This document shows positions 4,660 to 9,616 of a DNA stretch of 9,616 nucleotides, in pieces. This DNA is from Bacillota bacterium (lineage in GTDB: Bacteria; Bacillota_E; Symbiobacteriia; Symbiobacteriales; Symbiobacteriaceae), in the NCBI GenBank assembly GCA_003242675.1, contig QGVE01000110.1:1-9616 (forward strand). The letters are read 5' to 3'. Each line of letters starts with the position of its first letter. Within the stretch, counting starts at the first letter, position 1. The position numbers and the translations under genes are program-made. The notes under the pieces are model-generated. The model was given only the letters and a program-made list of their open reading frames with translations, was not told the origin of the DNA and did no database searches.

Positions 4660-5351
4660 TCCGGGGCATCGAAGCCTCCAGGTCCGGCATGGCGGTGGAG
4701 CAGCTGCGCATGGACGTGCTGGCGGACAACATCGCCAACGTGAACACCACCGGCTTCAAGCGCGCCGCCGCGACGTCGGTCGAGTTCGACCGGATGCTGC
4801 TTTACCGCATGGGAGACCCGACGGACCCCGAGCCCCAGCAGGTCGGCATCCTGGGCAACGGAAGCCGCGTGGATCAGGTGGTGGTCGATGAGCGCCAGGG
4901 CGACATCTACGAGACGGGCCGGGCCCTGGACCTGGCCATCGAGGGGCCGGGCTGGTTCCTGGTCCAGCGGCCCGACGGGAGCCTGTTCCGCACCCGGAAC
5001 GGCGCCTTCCACCAGATGGCGGACGGCTCCATCACCACCGCCGAAGGCTACCGGGTGCTGGTGGAGACCGCCGGTGGCCTGGTGCCGCTGGTGCTGCCCG
5101 GGGTGGAGCCCGCCTTCGCGCCGGACGGCACGGTCCTGGCAGACGGTCAGGCCGTCGGCCGGCTGGCGATTGATGGGGCGACGCCCGACACCCGCGTGCA
5201 CAGCCGCCACCTGGAGGCCTCCAACGTGGATCTGGCCAAGGAGATGTCGGACCTGATCGTGACCCTCCGGGCCTACCAGGTGAACCAGCGGGCCCTGCGG
5301 GCGCAGGACGAGACCCTGGCCCGGGCGGTCACGGAGATCGGCAAGGTCTGA
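4656..5351 (+). CDS. Flagellar rod protein of the FlgF/FlgG family, 231 aa
   Basis: Axial rod protein exported by the flagellar type III system. The N-terminal rod signature NIANVNTTGFKR is at residues 25-36, a middle beta-rich domain follows (LAIEGPGWFLVQ at about 93-104, FRTRNGAF near 111), and the family C-terminus is LEASNVDLAKEMSDLIVTLR at 186-205 followed by AYQVNQ. The terminal helices form the coiled-coil core of the rod. At 231 residues it is shorter than typical FlgG and nearer to FlgF or Bacillus FlhO/FlhP; I cannot separate these by eye, so no symbol is given. It starts with TTG inside the cheX stop, so the two genes are translationally coupled. It directly precedes flgB and flgC, which supply more rod subunits. 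Confidence 0.93.
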   Translation: MIRGIEASRSGMAVEQLRMDVLADNIANVNTTGFKRAAATSVEFDRMLLYRMGDPTDPEPQQVGILGNGSRVDQVVVDERQGDIYETGRALDLAIEGPGWFLVQRPDGSLFRTRNGAFHQMADGSITTAEGYRVLVETAGGLVPLVLPGVEPAFAPDGTVLADGQAVGRLAIDGATPDTRVHSRHLEASNVDLAKEMSDLIVTLRAYQVNQRALRAQDETLARAVTEIGKV

Positions 5352-5372
5352 TGCACGGGAGGGTAGAGCCCT

Positions 5373-5732
5373 ATGATCGGTCGTGACTTGACGGCCCGGA
5401 TCGTGGAGCAGGCCATCGACGCCGCCTCGCTCCGGCAGCGGGTCCTGGCCCACAACCTGGCCAACGCCATGACCCCCGGCTTCAAGCGGTCCCGGGTCGA
5501 TTTCGAGACCGAACTGGCGCGGGCCCTGGCCAATGGCACGAACCCCGACCAGGTGAGGCCGAGGATCGTCCAGGAGACGGACTCCATCGGCCGCCCGGAC
5601 GGCAACAACGTGGACGTGGAGGCGGAGTCGGTGAAGATGGCCCTCAACCAGATCTGGTATGCCGCCCTCACGCGCCAGATCTCCGACCACTTCCACCGGC
5701 TGCGCCTGGTGATCACGGATGGGAGGGGCTAA
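5373..5732 (+). CDS. flgB: Flagellar basal-body rod protein FlgB, 119 aa
   Basis: Proximal rod subunit close to the MS ring. The rod signature is HNLANAMTPGFKRSRVDF (27-44), and NNVDVEAE (78-85) is the conserved FlgB block before the C-terminal helix. The protein is slightly shorter than common FlgB (about 130 residues), mainly in the linker between the two helices. The ATG at 5373 follows GGGAGGG (5357-5363) at 9 bases, and the gap to the rod gene upstream is 21 bases. flgC follows after 4 bases, the normal flgB-flgC pair that opens many Firmicute flagellar operons; here it is the fourth gene. Confidence 0.96.
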   Translation: MIGRDLTARIVEQAIDAASLRQRVLAHNLANAMTPGFKRSRVDFETELARALANGTNPDQVRPRIVQETDSIGRPDGNNVDVEAESVKMALNQIWYAALTRQISDHFHRLRLVITDGRG

Positions 5733-5736
5733 GTAG

Positions 5737-6180
5737 ATGCGGCTGTTTCAGGCCATGGAAGCCAGCGCCTCGGCCCTGACCGCCGAGCGGCTCAGGATGG
5801 ACATCATCGCCAACAACCTGGCCAACTACCGCACCACCCGCACGCCCGAGGGCGGGCCCTACCGGCGCCGGTACGTCGTGGTGGAGGAGCGGCCCGGCAC
5901 CTTCGCCAGCGCCCTCGCCCGCGAAACCGAGCGCGGCGCCCAGCCCGGCCTCGGGGTCCGCGTGGCGCGGATCGCCGAGGATCCCAGTCCGTTCAAGGAG
6001 GTCTACGACCCCACGCATCCGGACGCCGACCCGGTCACCGGCATCGTGCGGCTGCCCAACGTGGACCTGCTCCAGGAGCTCACCGACCTCATCCTGGCGC
6101 AGCGCATGTACGATGCGAACCTCACCGCGTTCAACGCGGCCAAGTCCATGGCCATGCGGGCCCTGGAGATTGGGCGGTAG
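5737..6180 (+). CDS. flgC: Flagellar basal-body rod protein FlgC, 147 aa
   Basis: Proximal rod subunit of normal length. The N-terminal signature is NNLANYRTTRTPEGGPYRR (26-44), with Tyr-Arg where most homologues have a small residue and Asn before the TTRT. The hallmark FlgC block is YDPTHPDADPVTGIVRLPNV (90-109), and the C-terminal helix LTDLILAQRMYDANLTAFNA follows at about 115-134. The ATG at 5737 is preceded by GGGAGGGG (5721-5728), which lies within the end of flgB, so the site and spacing (8 bases) fix the start. Confidence 0.97.
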   Translation: MRLFQAMEASASALTAERLRMDIIANNLANYRTTRTPEGGPYRRRYVVVEERPGTFASALARETERGAQPGLGVRVARIAEDPSPFKEVYDPTHPDADPVTGIVRLPNVDLLQELTDLILAQRMYDANLTAFNAAKSMAMRALEIGR

Positions 6181-6202
6181 GGGATAGGAGAGGAGACCTG
6201 AC

Positions 6203-6502
6203 ATGGACATTCAACGCATCAACGCCTTGTTGTCCCTGGAACCGACCCTCACCCGGGAAAGCCGCGACGAGGTCAAGCAAGGCCCGTCCTTCAGCGAGGT
6301 GCTGGCCAGCGCCATCCGGCAGGTCGAGCAGGACCAGCGCCACGCCAACGAGATGGCCGTCCGGCTCGCCGCCGGAGAGGTGGAGGACATCGCCCAGGTG
6401 ATGATCGCTTCCGAGCGCGCGACCCTCAGCCTGAACCTGGCCATCCAGGTCCGGAACAAGGTCATCGAGGCCTACCAGGAGATCATGCGCATGACCTTCT
6501 AG
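6203..6502 (+). CDS. fliE: Flagellar hook-basal body protein FliE, 99 aa
   Basis: FliE joins the MS ring to the proximal rod and is an early export substrate. The protein is small and mostly helical, as expected. The family pattern is FSEVLASAIRQVEQDQRHAN (29-48), then a segment around VEDIAQVMIASERATLSLNL (60-79) and QVRNKVIEAYQEIMRM at the end. The ATG at 6203 follows AGGAG (6191-6195) at 7 bases. It lies 22 bases after flgC and 47 bases before fliF, in the conserved flgB-flgC-fliE-fliF order. Confidence 0.96.
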   Translation: MDIQRINALLSLEPTLTRESRDEVKQGPSFSEVLASAIRQVEQDQRHANEMAVRLAAGEVEDIAQVMIASERATLSLNLAIQVRNKVIEAYQEIMRMTF

Positions 6503-6536
6503 CGCAAGCCTAGTCCGTTCCTGCACCAACCGCGTC

Positions 6537-6552
6537 GGAGGGAGACCACTTG
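6537..6552 (+). promoter_or_regulatory. Ribosome binding site and TTG start of fliF
   Basis: GGAGGGAG (6537-6544) lies 5 bases before TTG 6550-6552. The next in-frame ATG (6583) lacks a comparable site at useful distance, so TTG is preferred. Confidence 0.75.
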
Positions 6553-8262
6553 GCTACTGCGGGCTCGGATGTATTAGGGCGCATGAAGCGATTCTGGGGC
6601 TCGCTGAGCCGGCCCATGCGCTGGCTTACCCTGGGGATTGCGGCCGCGCTGGTCGTCTCGCTGGCCGTGACCCTGTACCTGAACCGCCCCCGGTGGGAGG
6701 TCTTCTACAGGGCCACCGACCCCGGCGAGGTGACCGCCCTGGTGGAGCACCTCGAGGAGCTGAAGGTGCCGTACCGCATCACGGGCAGCGGGCTCGTCGT
6801 CGAGGTGCCCGAAAGCGAGCGCAGCGCGGCCAACCTGGCGAAGGCGCAGGCGGGCCTGCCCAGCTCCGGGCACGTGGGGCTCGAGATCTTCGACGAGCCC
6901 AAGTTCGGGGCGACCGAATTCGACCGGCAGGTGAACTACAAGCGGGCGATCGAGGGCGAGCTGTCCCGCTCCCTGATGCGCATCGCGGACATCGAATACG
7001 CCAAGGTGAACCTGAACCTGCCGGGCAAGTCCGTCTTCATCCGGGACCAGGAGAAGCCGTCGGCCGCCGTCCTCGTGCAGCTCAAGCCCGGCCGCACCCT
7101 CGACCCCGACAACGTCACGGCCATCATCCATTTCGTTGCGAGCTCCGTCGAGGGGCTGACGCCGGACCGGGTGACGGTGGTCGACAGCCAGGGCCGGGAG
7201 CTCAAGCCGGCCAGACAGGACGCCGAAGGGTTGGACGCAGAGGCCCTGGCCTTCCAGCGGCAGCGGGAGGAGCAGCTCACCCAGAAAATCCTCCAGGTGC
7301 TGGAGCCCATCTTCGGCCGGGGCAACGTGGCGGCCACCGTGACCGTCGAGCTGGAGCACCAGTCCTCCCGGACCGAAGAGCGGATCGTGGGTCAGGGGGT
7401 GCCGGTAGAGACCGTGACGCATCGATCGGGTTCGCAGACGCAGGGTACCAGCACGGAGCCGGCCCCTGCCGCCACGGCGGGCACCGGACAGGATCAGACC
7501 CCGGCCGTGCCCATCTATCAGGAGCCCGCGGTTTCCACGGAGTCCGGCGAGTCGTACGAAACCCGGACGGAGACCCGGTACGAGGTCGGCGAGCGGAACC
7601 AGGTCACCGTCTCGCCGGCGGGGGCGGTGAAGCGCATCAGCGCGGCGGTGACGATCAACCAGGACACGCTGACGCCGTCGGAGATCGATCTCATCCGCCA
7701 GCACGTGGCCAGCGCCACCGGGGCGCAGCCCGCGGACGTGACGGTGCTCGCCATGGCGTTCCGTCCGGTGATGCAGGCCGAGGCCGCGCCGCCCGCGCCG
7801 GCGGCCGGGGCGGGGCCGCGGCTGTTTGACGCCGCGACCCTGGCGATCGGTTTCGGCATCGCCTCGTTCCTGCTGATCCTGGCCGCGCTGCTCACGCGCC
7901 GCCGCCGTCCCGAGGAAGAGTACGCCCTGCCCGGCCAGCCGGCCGCAGGCACGGTGCTGGACGTGGCCCTGGGGCTGGACCGGCCGCTCCCGGCCGAAGA
8001 GGCCGCGGCCGCTGCCGAACCGGTAGCCGCCGCCGCTCCGCAGGAGGCGCCTGCGGAGGCGCCCGGGGAGCCCGCCCCGGCGGAGCAGACGGCGGCCGAG
8101 AAGTTCGAGGAGGTCATGAAGCGGCACAGGCCCCAGCGCAAGCCCCTGCAGCCGGAGGACTTCATGGAAGCCGACATCCTCGCCGATATCGACGTGCTCA
8201 TCGAGCAGGCCCCGGAGGCCTGCGCCGAGGTCATCCGGCAGTGGCTGAAGGGGGGGTTCTAG
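6550..8262 (+). CDS. fliF: Flagellar MS-ring protein FliF, 570 aa
   Basis: FliF oligomerises in the membrane to form the MS ring that houses the export gate and carries the FliG rotor ring. A first membrane helix lies at about 26-44. The YscJ/FliF ring-building domains follow (about 48-190, with LPGKSVFIRDQEKPSAAVLV at 157-176), then the FliF-specific domain (about 250-405) with a low-complexity Thr/Gly/Pro loop at about 290-320. A second membrane helix is at about 428-449, stopped by RRRRP. The cytoplasmic tail has an Ala/Pro/Glu-rich linker (about 482-515) and ends in LADIDVLIEQAPEACAEVIR plus QWLKGGF, the FliG-binding segment. The start is TTG with a good ribosome binding site. fliG begins 3 bases after its stop, fitting the need to make both partners together. 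Confidence 0.97.
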   Translation: MATAGSDVLGRMKRFWGSLSRPMRWLTLGIAAALVVSLAVTLYLNRPRWEVFYRATDPGEVTALVEHLEELKVPYRITGSGLVVEVPESERSAANLAKAQAGLPSSGHVGLEIFDEPKFGATEFDRQVNYKRAIEGELSRSLMRIADIEYAKVNLNLPGKSVFIRDQEKPSAAVLVQLKPGRTLDPDNVTAIIHFVASSVEGLTPDRVTVVDSQGRELKPARQDAEGLDAEALAFQRQREEQLTQKILQVLEPIFGRGNVAATVTVELEHQSSRTEERIVGQGVPVETVTHRSGSQTQGTSTEPAPAATAGTGQDQTPAVPIYQEPAVSTESGESYETRTETRYEVGERNQVTVSPAGAVKRISAAVTINQDTLTPSEIDLIRQHVASATGAQPADVTVLAMAFRPVMQAEAAPPAPAAGAGPRLFDAATLAIGFGIASFLLILAALLTRRRRPEEEYALPGQPAAGTVLDVALGLDRPLPAEEAAAAAEPVAAAAPQEAPAEAPGEPAPAEQTAAEKFEEVMKRHRPQRKPLQPEDFMEADILADIDVLIEQAPEACAEVIRQWLKGGF

Positions 8263-8265
8263 GGC

Positions 8266-9282
8266 TTGGCAGACCGTGACCAGAAGCTGACCGGCCGGCA
8301 GAAGGCGGCGATCTTCTGCATCAACATCGGCGTGGAGCGGGCCTCGAAGATTCTGAAGCACCTGCGCGACGACGAGATCGAGATGCTGACCGTCGAGATC
8401 GCGCAGGCCCGGCGGGTCACGCCGGAAGTCCTGGAACAGGTCTTCAACGAGTTCATCACCGTCGCCACGGCGGACAAGCACATCCGCTCGGGCGGCATCG
8501 ACTACGCCCGGGAGATGCTCGAGAAGGCCCTGGGGCAGGAGCGGGCCCGGGAGATCCTCACCCGCCTGACCTCCCACCTCCGGCGCCGGCCGTTCGACGC
8601 CGTGCGCCACACCGACCCGGTGCACCTGGCCTCCTTCCTCCAGAACGAGCATCCCCAGACCGTCGCCGTCATCATGGCGCACCTGGACCCCGACAAGGCC
8701 GCCCAGGTGCTGCTGGGCCTCCCGCCCGAGCGGCAGGCCGACATCATCCGCCGGGTGGCGACGCTCGATCGCACCTCGCCGGAGATGCTGCGGGAGGCCG
8801 AGAAGGTGCTGGAGCGCAAGGCGTCGGCCATCGTCAGCCAGGAGTCCACGGCGGCCGGCGGCATCAACTGGGCGGTCGACGTGCTCAACCGGGTCGACCG
8901 CACCACCGAGAAGACGATCATGGGCCTGCTCTCGGCGGACGACCCGGAGCTGGCCAGCGAGATCTCCCAGCGGATGTTCCTGTTCGACGACATCGTCAAC
9001 CTCGACGACCGCACGGTCCAGCGCATCCTGCGCGAGGTGGACATGAACCGGGATCTGCCGCTGGCGCTGAAGGCGGCGAAGGAAGAGGTCTGGCGGAAGA
9101 TCATGAACAACGTCTCCAAGCGCACCGCCGAGGCCCTGCGGGAGGCCGTGGAGTACATGGGGCCGGTGCGCATCCGGGACGTGGAGGAGGCCCAGGCCCG
9201 CATCGTCGCCTTGATCCGGCGGCTTGAGGAGGCCGGCGAGATCCAGATCGTCAGGGGTGGTAGCGCGGATGAGTACATCTAG
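8266..9282 (+). CDS. fliG: Flagellar motor switch protein FliG, 338 aa
   Basis: FliG is the rotor protein that meets the stator and generates torque; its N-terminus sits on the FliF tail and its middle part on FliM. Features in order: N-terminal domain (about 5-100) with LTGRQKAAIFCINIG; EHPQT at 128-132, the conserved middle-domain motif that contacts FliM; a Gly-Gly linker at 198-199; and the C-terminal torque helix RMFLFDDIVNLDDRTVQRIL (236-255), rich in conserved charges. The end, MGPVRIRDVEEAQARIV, is typical. Length is standard. The start is TTG, 9 bases behind a run of seven G, an unusual Shine-Dalgarno form that overlaps the end of fliF. This and the 3-base gap suggest coupling to fliF. 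The 3' end overlaps fliH by 14 bases. Confidence 0.97.
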   Translation: MADRDQKLTGRQKAAIFCINIGVERASKILKHLRDDEIEMLTVEIAQARRVTPEVLEQVFNEFITVATADKHIRSGGIDYAREMLEKALGQERAREILTRLTSHLRRRPFDAVRHTDPVHLASFLQNEHPQTVAVIMAHLDPDKAAQVLLGLPPERQADIIRRVATLDRTSPEMLREAEKVLERKASAIVSQESTAAGGINWAVDVLNRVDRTTEKTIMGLLSADDPELASEISQRMFLFDDIVNLDDRTVQRILREVDMNRDLPLALKAAKEEVWRKIMNNVSKRTAEALREAVEYMGPVRIRDVEEAQARIVALIRRLEEAGEIQIVRGGSADEYI

Positions 9283-9616
9283 TCGATTCGGCAAGCTCCC
9301 ACCCGGCGTGGAGGTCCGGGCCCCGGAGTGGCCGCGGCTCACCCCGCCCCCGCCGCCGCCCGAGCCCCCCGCCCCGCCCAGGCCCGCGAAGCCGGCACCG
9401 CCGAAGCCGGAGGAGACCGAGGCCCAGGCCAGGGCCGCGGAGGCCCTGCTGGACGAGGCCCGGATGGAGGCGTCCCGCATCCTGCAGTCCGCGGCTGAGG
9501 AGGCCGAGCGGGCGCAGGCGGCCGCCCGGGAGGAGGGCTTCGCCAGGGGCCGTGAGGAAGGGCTGGCGGCCGGCAGGGCCGAGGTCGAGGCCCTGCGGCG
9601 GGAGGCCGAGCTGGCC
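9269..9616 (+). CDS. fliH: Flagellar export ATPase regulator FliH, N-terminal fragment (116 codons)
   Basis: The frame opens at ATG 9269, 14 bases inside the end of fliG, and stays open to the window edge, so the C-terminus is missing. FliH binds and regulates the export ATPase FliI and links it to the C-ring. Residues 20-50 are strongly proline-rich (a run of six prolines near 26). Then comes an Ala/Glu/Arg-rich coiled-coil region (about 51-90) and EEGFARGREEGLAAGRAE (about 88-105), the Gly-spaced GxxxG-like helix typical of FliH and related V-ATPase E-type stators. AGGGGTGG (9252-9259) lies 9 bases before the ATG. The assignment rests on this signature and the place behind fliG, where fliH is expected; the low-complexity N-terminus itself carries little information. 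Confidence 0.9.
   Translation, partial: MSTSSRFGKLPPGVEVRAPEWPRLTPPPPPPEPPAPPRPAKPAPPKPEETEAQARAAEALLDEARMEASRILQSAAEEAERAQAAAREEGFARGREEGLAAGRAEVEALRREAELA

Noticed and set aside
6574..9480. A very long open frame (968 codons) on the minus strand opposite fliF, fliG and the start of fliH
   Set aside because: It lies opposite genes with clear family signatures, and its translation is rich in Arg, Leu, Asp, Gly and His without known domains. GC-rich codon use on the plus strand removes stop codons on the other strand.
1..9616. CRISPR arrays, tRNA or rRNA genes, insertion sequences, phage genes
   Set aside because: None seen. The repeats at 144-760 are not regularly spaced and have no spacer pattern, and no transposase or integrase signature occurs.

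Overview
This window comes from a GC-rich bacterium with Firmicute-type gene content. The evidence is a FadE of the long Bacillus type (about 590 residues) directly behind a thiolase, strong GGGAGG-type ribosome binding sites, TTG starts, and a class I cyclic di-GMP riboswitch in front of a flagellar operon. The combination of very high GC, Firmicute families and flagella suggests Symbiobacterium or a close relative. That placement is inference from memory and was not checked against a database.

Layout. (1) 3-143: last 46 codons of a thiolase. (2) 144-806: about 660 bases without a credible gene, built from a mosaic of GC-rich repeats: two copies of a 96-base block differing at one base, two copies of a 25-base block, three copies of a 40-base block, and several hairpins. 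(3) 807-2576: fadE, acyl-CoA dehydrogenase, closed by a strong rho-independent terminator. (4) 2661-3199: a roughly 540-base, visibly AT-richer leader. It holds a possible promoter, a well-formed c-di-GMP-I (GEMM-I) aptamer, a candidate terminator/antiterminator platform, and a further stretch of competing helices. (5) 3200-9616 (open end): one tightly packed flagellar operon, fliM - cheX - flgF/G-type rod gene - flgB - flgC - fliE - fliF - fliG - fliH (cut by the window edge).

How the parts work together. The first two genes belong to fatty-acid beta-oxidation (acyl-CoA dehydrogenase and thiolase steps). The operon encodes the core of the flagellar basal body: MS ring (FliF), MS ring-rod junction (FliE), rod (FlgB, FlgC, FlgF/G type), C-ring switch (FliG, FliM), the export ATPase regulator FliH, and a CheX-type CheY-P phosphatase. 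The most notable element is the c-di-GMP riboswitch in the leader. It lets the second messenger for the motile/sessile decision act at RNA level on a transcript that begins with the motor switch gene and a chemotaxis phosphatase gene. The operon order is also unusual: fliM, cheX and a rod gene sit in front of the usual flgB-flgC-fliE-fliF-fliG-fliH series.
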